Positions 6,956-13,489 of a stretch of 14,019 bases of DNA are shown piece after piece. The translations under genes and the position numbers were made by a program. A model generated the notes under the pieces. It saw only the letters and a list, made by a program, of their open reading frames with translations. It did no database searches and had not been told where the DNA came from. Each line of letters starts with the position of its first letter. Position 1 is the stretch's first letter. Source of the stretch: Pseudomonadota bacterium (GTDB lineage Bacteria > Pseudomonadota > Gammaproteobacteria > Pseudomonadales > Halieaceae); contig JAUVBI010000060.1 of assembly GCA_030591305.1 (NCBI GenBank), forward strand, positions 1 through 14,019, in the 5' to 3' direction.

Positions 6956-7152
6956 CCCCCCTACACCCTATGTTTTCTTCACAGTCCACATCATAGCCGC
7001 CTGCGAATCCAAATGGATTTTCATAAAAGCCCGACCTGGATCACCATGTAACCACCGCAAAGCGGCCGGCTACTGGCACCGGAGCGGCAATCTATGGAAT
7101 ACTTTACCCAGGGTCATTACCCTACCCAGGCCCTGGCCAATATGCTCACCAG
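6956..7152. repeat. Degenerate repeat Q, copy 1
   Basis: This 197-bp stretch is similar along its length to 13471-13667: both begin CCCCCTA-ACCC-TA, share TCATAGC-GCCTGCGAAT / ACATAGCTGCCCGCGAAT, and end GGCCAATATG-(T/C)-C-CACCAG. It is read best on the minus strand, where DSQAAMMW-VKK-T and NSRAAMLCAVEKVWG align between copies, but copy 1 has a stop inside that frame. It is a gene relic of unrecognised family. The rest of 6845-7588 holds only the relics listed next. Confidence 0.65.
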
Positions 7153-7161
7153 TATTCAGCT

Positions 7162-7299
7162 ATGGGAATGACTGATGAAACCCCGGGTGACGTAATGCAC
7201 AGTGTCTGTCACCCCACTATGCCTGAAGCTGGCAATGTCTGGGATGGAGCTGTTGAGAAGTCTGGGGAGTGGTGGGGGGAGTTGGTGGAGGCTGTGTAG
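7162..7299 (+). pseudogene. C-terminal tail of a repeated unknown gene family, copy 1
   Basis: A 45-codon frame that reads MGMTDETPGDVMHSVCHP, then VWDGAVEK and GEWWGELVEAV before TAG 7297-7299. It aligns with the end of the frame at 9551-9886 (GMEEETPDGAMHSVCDP, then REVWGAMGE). It carries the tail that the other copy has lost. The 5' part of the gene is missing here and replaced by repeat Q. Family not recognised. Confidence 0.65.
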
Positions 7300-7315
7300 C
7301 TATAGCGGTGATCCC

Positions 7316-7430
7316 TTACTCAGCCAGTAGATCTTCGATATCACAGCGGCTTCAGATTGAAGCGAGAGCACAGCCATACGGCGTAACTTATGATGACTGA
7401 TGGGAAACGGTGGCGTTTGTATATCTTCAT
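7316..7430 (-). pseudogene. IS6-family transposase, 5' fragment with frameshift
   Basis: From ATG 7430 the minus strand reads MKIYKRHRFPSVIISYAVWL then RFNL; after one frameshift it continues CDIEDLLAE. This is the start of the other IS6 subgroup (KRHRFP-IISYAVWLY-RFNLS-RDIEDLLAERG). About 37 residues remain. It is of a different subgroup from the mini-IS at 5802 and abuts the gene-tail relic that ends at 7299. Confidence 0.75.
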
Positions 7431-7588
7431 ACCGAGATTATCAGCCATGGCCAGTTAAGTTGCCAATACCTTCAAAACTAAAGCGCTATTGTTTATCCTG
7501 GTCACGGTTCGAAATGCGAGACAAAGACTCATTCATTCACCCTCAATCTCCATAGCGGGTTATCACCGGATATGTTTCCGACATTACA

Positions 7589-8413
7589 ATGAAAATTATA
7601 TTCAGCCGCAAGGGATTCGACAGCAGTGCCGGTGGTTGCGCCAGCCCAATCATTGACAATCGCCCAATATCGCTACCAATCCCGACCCGCATGCCTTCAC
7701 CTACCCGGTTCTGCGACATAGCGGGCAACATAGCCAGCCTGGCAAACGACCTTAGTAATGGTAAAGTAAGACCAGAAAGCCGCTGCCATTTGGACCCAGA
7801 TCTCGACCAAAGCGCCCTACGGCGCTTACCGGGCTGGAGAGGCTCGCTCGGCCAGGTGTCCGCAGCCCAGAGTCACCTTGGTAATCAGAATGTGGGCCCT
7901 GGAGACATCTTCCTCTTCTGGGGCCTTTACCGACCCGTGGAATTCACGCATCGCTGGAGATATAACGGCGAGAGAGAGCACCGGATCTTTGGCTGGCTGC
8001 AAATAGATTGCGTCCTACCAGTCGGAAGTGATCCCAAACCTGTACTCCTAGACTACCCATGGTTGGCAGAGCATCCCCATTTACAGCCCGGGTGGTCAGA
8101 CTCAAATACTGTATACGTCGCCACGGACAACTTACGTATTGGCCATCAAACGCTGAAGCTCCCCGGCTGGGGGCAATTCCCTTCAGGACATCGACTTACC
8201 GAGCAGGGAAGCAAAAAACCGTCTACCTGGATCGTTCCCGACTGGATGAATCCGAAGCGAGGAGGGGTTGGCATGACTTATCACCCCGAGCAACGCTGGC
8301 ATGACCACAGCCGACTAACCGCGGCTGCCCGAGGTCAGGAGTTTGTTACAGACATCGGTGATAGAGCAGACGCCTGTGAGTGGGTCTTCGATTTGTTCAA
8401 AGGGGTTTTATGA
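7589..8413 (+). CDS. Nucleotide modification associated domain 3 (Nmad3) protein
   Basis: A 274-residue protein that I recognise from its blocks MKIIFSRKGFDSSAGG (residues 1-16), SPIIDNRPISLPIP (19-32), HLDPDL (67-72), LPGWRGSLGQVSAAQSHLGN (80-99) and GPGDIFLFWGLYR (103-115) as the Nmad3 family. That family was defined by comparative genomics of DNA base-modification systems. Conserved polar residues in these blocks (Arg7, Asp11, His67, Asp69) suggest an enzyme, but no reaction is established. The middle part (GWLQIDCVLPVG, HPHLQPGW) is typical. There is no membrane segment. ATG 7589 lacks an evident ribosome binding site. The stop overlaps the next start (ATGA, 8410-8413), so the two products are made in step. 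Confidence 0.85.
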   Translation: MKIIFSRKGFDSSAGGCASPIIDNRPISLPIPTRMPSPTRFCDIAGNIASLANDLSNGKVRPESRCHLDPDLDQSALRRLPGWRGSLGQVSAAQSHLGNQNVGPGDIFLFWGLYRPVEFTHRWRYNGEREHRIFGWLQIDCVLPVGSDPKPVLLDYPWLAEHPHLQPGWSDSNTVYVATDNLRIGHQTLKLPGWGQFPSGHRLTEQGSKKPSTWIVPDWMNPKRGGVGMTYHPEQRWHDHSRLTAAARGQEFVTDIGDRADACEWVFDLFKGVL

Positions 8414-8997
8414 ACATTTACACCTATGTGATCATGACTGACCGCGGTTCGGCGCCAAACTACGATCCCCCATTTACCACCCTGGCTATCTGCAAGCCCG
8501 TAATACGCCGGAGTGCACAGCCAGGAGACGTTGTTCTCGCATTCACTGGATCAACTTTGGGCTCGGAGCCACATTCCATTTGTTGGGCTGGAGTCGTGGC
8601 TGAAAAGCTAACCTTCGAGGACTACTGGAATGATCCGAGATTCGAAGGTAAAAAGCCTAATAGTAGCAGTACACCAGACAACATTTATCAACGAAAAGGC
8701 GGCGGCCTACTTCAGGTGCCCAACAACAGTCATGGCCCGGGGGCTTTCACCAAGGACACGAACGGCCAGTATGTGTTGGTATTCAATCCGAGTTGGTACT
8801 TTGGCAGCGGAGGTCCGTTGATGCCTGCAGAATTCGGATTAAGAATAACCTCTGGCCGCCGCGCACATCGAACATCCGAGTTCTTGCCTAATCAGTGGAT
8901 GAAATTGCGCACCTGGCTTGACAATGGAGAACGATCATACGTTTCAATGGGGGCCATCAGCGACTCCAAAATCCGTCGTGCAAGAAGTTGCGATTAG
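8410..8997 (+). CDS. Nucleotide modification associated domain 2 (Nmad2) protein
   Basis: A 195-residue protein from ATG 8410. I chose this start over the in-frame upstream codon at 8380 because MNIYTYVIMTDRGSAPN is the family N-terminus and the ATGA overlap with Nmad3 gives coupling. Blocks: TDRGSAPNYDPPFTTLAICK (10-29), KPVIRRSAQPGDVVLAFTGS (29-48), WAGVVAEKLTFEDYWNDPRF (59-78), DNIYQR (90-95) and LVFNPSWYFGSGGP. These match Nmad2. RRSAQPGDVV and YWNDPRF are the strongest. It is predicted to take part in making or recognising a modified base. No methyltransferase, kinase or restriction gene sits beside the pair in this window, so substrate and partners are open. Confidence 0.85.
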   Translation: MNIYTYVIMTDRGSAPNYDPPFTTLAICKPVIRRSAQPGDVVLAFTGSTLGSEPHSICWAGVVAEKLTFEDYWNDPRFEGKKPNSSSTPDNIYQRKGGGLLQVPNNSHGPGAFTKDTNGQYVLVFNPSWYFGSGGPLMPAEFGLRITSGRRAHRTSEFLPNQWMKLRTWLDNGERSYVSMGAISDSKIRRARSCD

Positions 8998-9215
8998 ATA
9001 TAGCTGGATGTTGAGCCAGTTGATTTCGGCGAGGGATTATACTGGTCAGTGACTGCGATGATTACCGGGGGAGTCTGGTAAATGATAACCAAGGTGTTGA
9101 TCTGGTGGAATCATGAATAGGGCTGGGAACTGCCAGGCACTACACATACTATAAGCGGCAGATTAGACAGCAGCTACCATAACCACATATATCAGAGAAA
9201 AAAGGGGATGATCTA

Positions 9216-9566
9216 ATGGCATACGACTTAACTGGAAAAATAAAACTCATTCAGGAGGCGAAGACATTCGACAGTGGATTCACTAAGCGGGAAATGGTGG
9301 TAATCGTTGAAGATGGAAAATACCCTCAGGAAATCAACGTCGAATTTGTTCAGGATAAGGTCTCCTTGCTGGATTCACTGCAGGTGGGGCAGGAAGTAAC
9401 GGTCACATTTGACATTCGTGGTCGAGAATACAACGGTCGATATTTCAATAATCTCCAAGGCTGGAAAATCGTTACTGTGGGAGATGAGCCCGCAATTAGT
9501 CGGGAAGACCAATCGCCCCCCTATCCTGCCCCTTCTGATTTCGAAGATGACGATATACCCTTCTGA
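9216..9566 (+). CDS. DUF3127 protein, OB-fold-like, with SSB-type acidic tip
   Basis: A 116-residue protein with a good ribosome binding site (AAGGGG about 9 nt before ATG 9216). Residues 1-86 match DUF3127: LTGKIKLIQEAKTFDSGFTK, REMVVI, YPQEINVEFVQDKVSLLDSL, GQEVTVTFDIRGREYNG, and YFNNLQGWKI. This is a beta-rich domain resembling a single-strand DNA-binding OB fold. A disordered Pro/Ser linker (about 91-107) leads to SDFEDDDIPF at the extreme C-terminus. This is nearly the tail of E. coli SSB, which recruits RecO, RecQ, PriA, exonuclease I and others. Hence I infer an ssDNA-binding accessory protein able to contact SSB-partner proteins. It lies 218 bp after Nmad2; that gap could hold its own promoter. 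Confidence 0.85.
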   Translation: MAYDLTGKIKLIQEAKTFDSGFTKREMVVIVEDGKYPQEINVEFVQDKVSLLDSLQVGQEVTVTFDIRGREYNGRYFNNLQGWKIVTVGDEPAISREDQSPPYPAPSDFEDDDIPF

Positions 9567-9886
9567 CGGGCTGGCTTCTGGCCACCGCCCTCAAGCGCAA
9601 AGCCGCTACCAGAAAATTTGGCACCCAGTTAGCCAGCAGAACCAAGCGTGTTGCGGCGAAGAGTATTACTGCTATCCCTGCTGAATCAATTCCGTTTATC
9701 GGGGTCGCTGTGCTGATTGCCGATACGGGGTATGAGCCGTATGCGGCTTGTGAGACGGTCAGGGATTTGGATCAGTTGTATGGTGAGTTGGGGATGGAGG
9801 AAGAGACGCCTGATGGCGCCATGCACAGTGTCTGTGATCCGCAGCTGCCTGATGCTAGGGAAGTCTGGGGTGCAATGGGTGAGTGA
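9551..9886 (+). pseudogene. C-terminal part of repeated unknown gene family, copy 2
   Basis: A 111-codon frame with no ATG in its first 80 codons, overlapping the end of the DUF3127 gene in another frame. It reads ALKRKAATRKFGTQLASRTK, then a hydrophobic segment IPAESIPFIGVAVLIAD, YEPYAACETVRDLDQLYGEL, and MHSVCDPQLPDAREVWGAMG. One predicted membrane segment follows a basic stretch, then an acidic conserved tail. The final residues and stop arise where an IS110 fragment joins (9883-9886), so the natural tail (kept at 7162-7299) was cut off. Both ends are truncated: a relic of a small membrane protein family that I cannot name. Confidence 0.65.
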
Positions 9887-9948
9887 TCGGCGCCGTGGAG
9901 TTGAATGGTGTTCTTGGCAATATCAATGCCCAGCATGCTAATAGTCAT
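9883..9948 (-). mobile_element. IS110-family transposase, first 22 codons
   Basis: From ATG 9948, preceded by GGAG, the minus strand reads MTISMLGIDIAKNTIQLHGA, the N-terminus of an IS110 (DEDD) transposase; the Asp of GIDIAKN is the first catalytic residue. Similarity stops near 9883, where the preceding gene relic begins. The 5' flank of the element probably extends through about 10040. The stretch 9949-10198 has no gene that I can support. Confidence 0.75.
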
Positions 9949-10198
9949 GTCGATCTCCAATCCGAGGCTAAGGTACACCATACAAAATCTAGTCTGGAAG
10001 ACCTCACCGAGTTTGCGACGTGGGTGGGGATGGTTCATTACATTATTGCCCTCTTAACGTATCTCAGCGAAAAAACCTTGCGATGACGCCTATAGCTGGC
10101 TCGCCCCGGACATCGATCTAGCATTCGGATAAACTCCTCTTGCTGAACTCAAACTAAGTCTCTATTTACACACCGCAATTCAGGAGAGAAAAATAGCC

Positions 10199-11056
10199 AT
10201 GCGCTGGCCACATTTCATACTTATTCAATGTTTGTTAATCGCAATTCTTGGCGGCATTGTCTATATCCATAAAGACAGGGTTACCATCATCAAAATGCCC
10301 CCTGCCTCATTGGCACAGTGGTATAAGCCAGAAAACAAGCGCCAGGAGTGGTTACATACCATGTTTAAACTACGTCGAGAGATACAGGCGGTTGAGCTCT
10401 ACGCGTCCAATAGCAACGATATAGAGCTGCAGAAATGGGTACTACAACTGAATGAGCACTATCAAAAAATAGGCGACATGGTGCCTGAGTGGAGTAAAAA
10501 GCTGGATTTGGAAGCACTGTCCCGTTTGCAAAAAAATGCTCAGGACCATAACTACCAGGCGATATCGCAATCGTTGGATGACCTCAAACAGAGCTGTGAC
10601 GCCTGTCATGATGATTATCGTTCTATTACCGCTGTGATGTACCGTGCCCCGGATTTTGCATCGCTTGGCGATATTGCCCCGTCGGTGCCACTGGTTAAAC
10701 ACATGGATAAATTAATCCAGCAGGTCAACTACATCAAAATTGCCTCCGAGGACGCCAAGCCAAACATTGCCCTGGCCGAGCTGAACGAGTTAGAAAAAGG
10801 GATGCGTGTCCTGGGGAATACCTGTGTCAGCTGTCACAAGAACGAAAACAGACGCTACCCGGATAATGACATAAATGAAACACTGGCCAGCCTCAAACAG
10901 AGTCTGCGCACCGGTACTCTCAAGGATCAGGGACAAGACCTCGGAGCCCTGGCGATACAGGCATGCGCACGTTGTCATGGTACACATCGTATCGCCTACG
11001 ACATCAGGACGATGCTGACTGATAAACCAGACTGGCCTGGATTACTGCGGCATTAA
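10199..11056 (+). CDS. Membrane-anchored tri-haem cytochrome c, cytochrome c'-like
   Basis: A 285-residue protein. ATG 10199 follows AGGAG by about 11 nt. Residues 5-24 (HFILIQCLLIAILGGIVYIH) are an uncleaved-looking N-terminal anchor, placing the rest in the periplasm. Three c-type haem sites are seen: CDACH at Cys133, CVSCH at Cys209 and CARCH at Cys256. The first lies at the end of a helical region (LKQSCDACHDDYR), just like the haem site of cytochrome c'/c556; the second follows a second helical bundle-like segment (about 155-208), so the protein may be two c'-like modules plus a terminal haem helix. Role: periplasmic electron transfer; partner unknown. It stands alone between relics. Haem attachment would need the host's Ccm system. 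Confidence 0.88.
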   Translation: MRWPHFILIQCLLIAILGGIVYIHKDRVTIIKMPPASLAQWYKPENKRQEWLHTMFKLRREIQAVELYASNSNDIELQKWVLQLNEHYQKIGDMVPEWSKKLDLEALSRLQKNAQDHNYQAISQSLDDLKQSCDACHDDYRSITAVMYRAPDFASLGDIAPSVPLVKHMDKLIQQVNYIKIASEDAKPNIALAELNELEKGMRVLGNTCVSCHKNENRRYPDNDINETLASLKQSLRTGTLKDQGQDLGALAIQACARCHGTHRIAYDIRTMLTDKPDWPGLLRH

Positions 11057-11140
11057 TTTGGCCACCTGAGTAAGGGGCCAGATATAGGGTTCCGTCGCGA
11101 GCTTTGATTTGCGAGGCCAAACAGTGATCATCAGGCGCAG

Positions 11141-11269
11141 CTACCCTGCAGCCGCCAACGTGTAAAACTGCTGCCATTCCGGCTGCGAACTCTTGCTTTG
11201 ACCTTTCTTCAACATGCGCCAGAGTTCAATTCCTGCCAAGGTCGCCAGTGCAGACCGGTGGCTGGCGAA
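11141..11269 (-). pseudogene. IS6-family transposase, 3' end fragment
   Basis: The minus strand from 11269 reads FASHRSALATLAGIELWRML, KKGQ, then SSQPEWQQFYTLAAAG and TAG 11143-11141. This is the conserved C-terminal block of IS6 transposases (F-S...ATLAGIE...M-KGQ). About 42 codons are left; a stop (TAG) lies just upstream in frame. It shows what the far end of the mini-IS at 5802 came from. Confidence 0.75.
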
Positions 11270-11313
11270 TTGCTAATTTTCAAAAAGATTCAGACACTTA
11301 GATATTACCGTCA

Positions 11314-11397
11314 CCAACCCCTTCCACCACATCACCCCCGTCGAGTACGTCAGGTTCGTCGGGTGTAATGGAGTTTCTACCCCCTATTTCCCATACT
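11314..11397 (-). repeat. Degenerate repeat P, copy 1
   Basis: Similar to 13404-13489: shared blocks are CCAACCCCT-CCAC-ACATCAC, GTCGAGT, GTCAGGT-CGTCGGGTGTAA and CCCC-TAT--CCCATACT. On the minus strand it reads VWEIGGRNSITPDEPDVLDG then GDVVEGVGDGNI-stop; the other copy reads VWGIGG, then TPDGPDDSTASDVVVGVG after a 1-nt shift. So this is the acidic C-terminal tail of an unrecognised gene, with a 69-codon frame extending to 11507 here. No other feature is seen between 11398 and 11564. Confidence 0.6.
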
Positions 11398-11564
11398 TGT
11401 ATCGCATCTGGCAATAGATCTGCCCGGAGAATTTTTGGGGTTTCTGTACGTGTCGCGCCGCTGCCACTTCGGTGGGTCTGTGAGGTCTGGGTACTGGTTG
11501 CATGCACTGCCGCTATCGCGACCTACTGGTACACTCCGCACGCCTAGTCGAAGCGGCATCGACT

Positions 11565-12806
11565 TCAGGGCGACACTGTCGCGGCGCTAATACCGATTGG
11601 TATCCGCTTCAGGCGAATTCGGAAGAAAAATGCGGTCAGAATGATCAGGTTCACTACTCCCATCAACGACGCAAAGGTAAATGACCAATTGTAATTCCCG
11701 TAGATATCAAACAGTTTTCCCCCAAAGAACCCACCCAACCCCATTCCGGACCAACCGAAAAAGGAAGTCAGGCTCATCGCTCGCGCTCCGAACCTCGCGC
11801 CAACCATCATTCGCGTACAAACCAGGATGCTGGACATAACCCCTGAGTAGGCAAACCCAAAAAATACCGCGAGAATATACAAAGCCGTCAAACCTTCCAC
11901 GTAGGGGAACCAAAAGACAAAAAATGTCTGGCCAAGTGACATCAACATATAGGTAGGCAATGCACCGATCATATCGCCAAGCTTGCCCCCCATGATGCGG
12001 CCCACTCCCCCAGAGAGCATCAACACGAGTAGAACACTGGTCGCATCGGGCACTGAATAGCCATCGTCTGTCAGGAGTGGTACGAGATGTACGATGGGCA
12101 CGGCCATACAATTGCAGCAAAATATGACTGCCACGCTGACCCATACAACGACTTCGGTTTCAGAGAGGGGAAAATCCCGGGTCTCGTCAATGCCGTCCCG
12201 GCGCACTTTTTGTCGCCAGGGTGATTCCCTGATAAATAAACTGACTGGTAATGCGATCGCCAGGTAGGTTACCGCCATGATGAGGTAGGTTGTTTTCCAT
12301 CCGTAAGCGCCCAGTGCCATCCCAACAAAATAAGGCACGATACCTTGACCAACAGCGCCGCCGGAGGCCGTGACGCCAAGAGCGAGGCCGGGGTTTCTTC
12401 GAAACCAGAAACCCACATTCGCAAACAACGGCGTGCTCGCCATCGCATTACCAAAGGCGCCAAACAGGAAGTAGTAGAAATAAAACTCAAAAATGCTGGA
12501 TTGGGTGCTTAACAAATAGAGCGTAATCGACATGGTAAGTGCAGCAACGACACCAAACCATCGGGTCCCAAATTTGTCCGCGATATATCCCCAGAGAACG
12601 CCAAACGCCGCAGTGGAGAATGCAATTGCGGTATAGCCCAGGCTGGTTTCGCCCCGGCCCCAGCCGAATTCTACAGATAGCGGTTTGAGAAAGACCGAAA
12701 TGGAGCCCAGCGCGCCGAATGACAGGGCGCTGAGGGTGAACACCACAAAAACCATGAGCCACCCATAAGCTGGATCTTTTTCGAGATATTGCGGCTTGCT
12801 ATTCAA
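11565..12806 (-). CDS. Major facilitator superfamily carrier, OFA/monocarboxylate-like
   Basis: A 413-residue integral inner-membrane protein with about twelve hydrophobic segments. Signs of MFS: motif-A-like loop WGYIADKFGTRW between TM2 and TM3, its weak repeat GGKLGDMIG in the second half, and GFWFRRNPGLALGVTASGGA around TM4-5, typical of the oxalate/formate-antiporter and monocarboxylate-transporter-like branch. The short loop between halves (about 200-220, RQKVRRDGIDETRDF) is cytoplasmic. The likely substrate is a small organic anion; it cannot be read from sequence. Initiation must use TTG 12806 or an internal codon (first ATG is codon 18), since a stop lies three codons upstream. It is 158 bp downstream of the selenoprotein gene on the same strand; linkage is possible but unproven. 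Confidence 0.88.
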   Translation of the reverse strand: MNSKPQYLEKDPAYGWLMVFVVFTLSALSFGALGSISVFLKPLSVEFGWGRGETSLGYTAIAFSTAAFGVLWGYIADKFGTRWFGVVAALTMSITLYLLSTQSSIFEFYFYYFLFGAFGNAMASTPLFANVGFWFRRNPGLALGVTASGGAVGQGIVPYFVGMALGAYGWKTTYLIMAVTYLAIALPVSLFIRESPWRQKVRRDGIDETRDFPLSETEVVVWVSVAVIFCCNCMAVPIVHLVPLLTDDGYSVPDATSVLLVLMLSGGVGRIMGGKLGDMIGALPTYMLMSLGQTFFVFWFPYVEGLTALYILAVFFGFAYSGVMSSILVCTRMMVGARFGARAMSLTSFFGWSGMGLGGFFGGKLFDIYGNYNWSFTFASLMGVVNLIILTAFFFRIRLKRIPIGISAATVSP

Positions 12807-12964
12807 GGCTTGGACTCAGCTGGATGGGCACCCATGTGAACACAATCGCATCGTTGGATCACCATATTTTTATGGGCTCACAGATTTTTAACCGCTTCGA
12901 CCTCAGATGAAGTTAGTTGGTTTTACAGTGGAGGGTAGCTCCATGGAGTGTATGAGTAAGAGGC

Positions 12965-13195
12965 TCAGGTCTGCCTGCGTTCACGTATCAGCTGTGTTAC
13001 TTCTCCAGGCTGCGGAAACCGCCGGGTATCATATTTAGAATATATTAATTGACCATCCACATGGACATCAAAGATTCCCTTGCTTCGGGCATGCAAGTTC
13101 GCCTCTAGGCCGAGGTTTGATCTGAGCTCTGCGGCCAGACTGACCGCCTCAGGTTTGTAATTTCACTGCGAGCAGTAATGAATATCGATGTTCAC
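12965..13195 (-). CDS. SelW/Rdx-like selenoprotein with in-frame UGA (Sec11)
   Basis: A 77-codon gene starting at GTG 13195, with GGAG 8 nt upstream, and ending at TGA 12967-12965. It reads MNIDIHYCSQ, then UGA at codon 11 (13165-13163), then NYKPEAVSLAAELRS, ARSKGIFDVHVDGQLIY and RRFPQPGEVTQLIRER. This matches the whole short SelW/SelT/SelH/Rdx thioredoxin-like fold: the beta strand I-YCxxC/U, a following helix with KPEAVSLAAEL, then G-FDV-VDG--IYSK and RFP---E. The usual redox CxxC appears as C-S-Q-UGA, i.e. CxxU. A hairpin just downstream (13122-13152) fits a bacterial SECIS element. I therefore read UGA as selenocysteine. Role: small thiol/selenol redox protein of the cytoplasm. The alternative is a Cys-to-stop pseudogene, but the rest of the frame is undamaged. 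Confidence 0.82.
13122..13152 (-). promoter_or_regulatory. Bacterial SECIS-like hairpin
   Basis: In the mRNA sense the outer arms are CTGAG (13152-13148) and CTCAG (13126-13122). The inner arms are GCGGTCA (13147-13141) and TGGCCGC (13137-13131), a 7-bp helix with one G-U pair. The apical loop is GTC (13140-13138), and AGAG (13130-13127) is an internal bulge. The loop G is 23 nt after the UGA, within the range known for bacterial SECIS elements, and the tip CAGTCTG resembles CAGGTCTG of E. coli fdhF. It would recruit SelB with Sec-tRNA. Confidence 0.7.
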
Positions 13196-13198
13196 TTA

Positions 13199-13225
13199 TT
13201 AATCTCCGGCAACGACATGTCTCAC
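13199..13225 (-). other. Eight-codon leader ORF with strong Shine-Dalgarno
   Basis: AGGAGG (13239-13234) precedes GTG 13225 by 8 nt; the frame reads MRHVVAGD-stop, with TAA at 13201-13199 ending three bases before the GTG start of the selenoprotein gene. It may feed ribosomes into that start, or be the tail of a decayed gene, since the frame is open upstream for about 14 more codons. Confidence 0.25.
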
Positions 13226-13403
13226 CTGCTGTCCCTCCTGAATACTCGATCGCCCTGATTTTATTGACTATTTTTGGCAACAGATGAAGGATAGCAAGCT
13301 TCTCAGTTCATCGATTCCATAGCAAGATCTTGATCGCCAGACACCACCAGAAACCACCAATTAACCCGTCGTACTCGACGAACCCGTCTCTATCCCACCT
13401 ACC

Positions 13404-13489
13404 CCAACCCCTACCACTACATCACTCGCCGTCGAGTCGTCAGGTCCGTCGGGTGTAAATGGCATTTATTCCCCCCTATACCCCATACT
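13404..13489 (-). repeat. Degenerate repeat P, copy 2
   Basis: Counterpart of 11314-11397. The minus-strand frame gives TPDGPDDSTASDVVVGVG and runs to a stop near 13375. One extra T relative to copy 1 (CATTTACACC against CATTACACC) breaks the frame. It joins directly to repeat Q copy 2. Confidence 0.6.

Noticed and set aside
8059..8304. 81-codon frame on the plus strand
   Set aside because: Overlaps Nmad3 in another frame and has no family resemblance; shadow frame.
8380..8409. Upstream in-frame start for the Nmad2 gene
   Set aside because: It lies inside the end of Nmad3; the ATG at 8410 gives the family N-terminus and an ATGA overlap.
11707..12144. 145-codon minus-strand frame
   Set aside because: Lies wholly inside the MFS gene in another frame on the same strand; composition is not protein-like.
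13163..13165. UGA in the SelW-like gene as a simple nonsense mutation
   Set aside because: It falls exactly at the CxxU position, the remaining frame is clean, and a SECIS-like hairpin follows; still listed as the main alternative.
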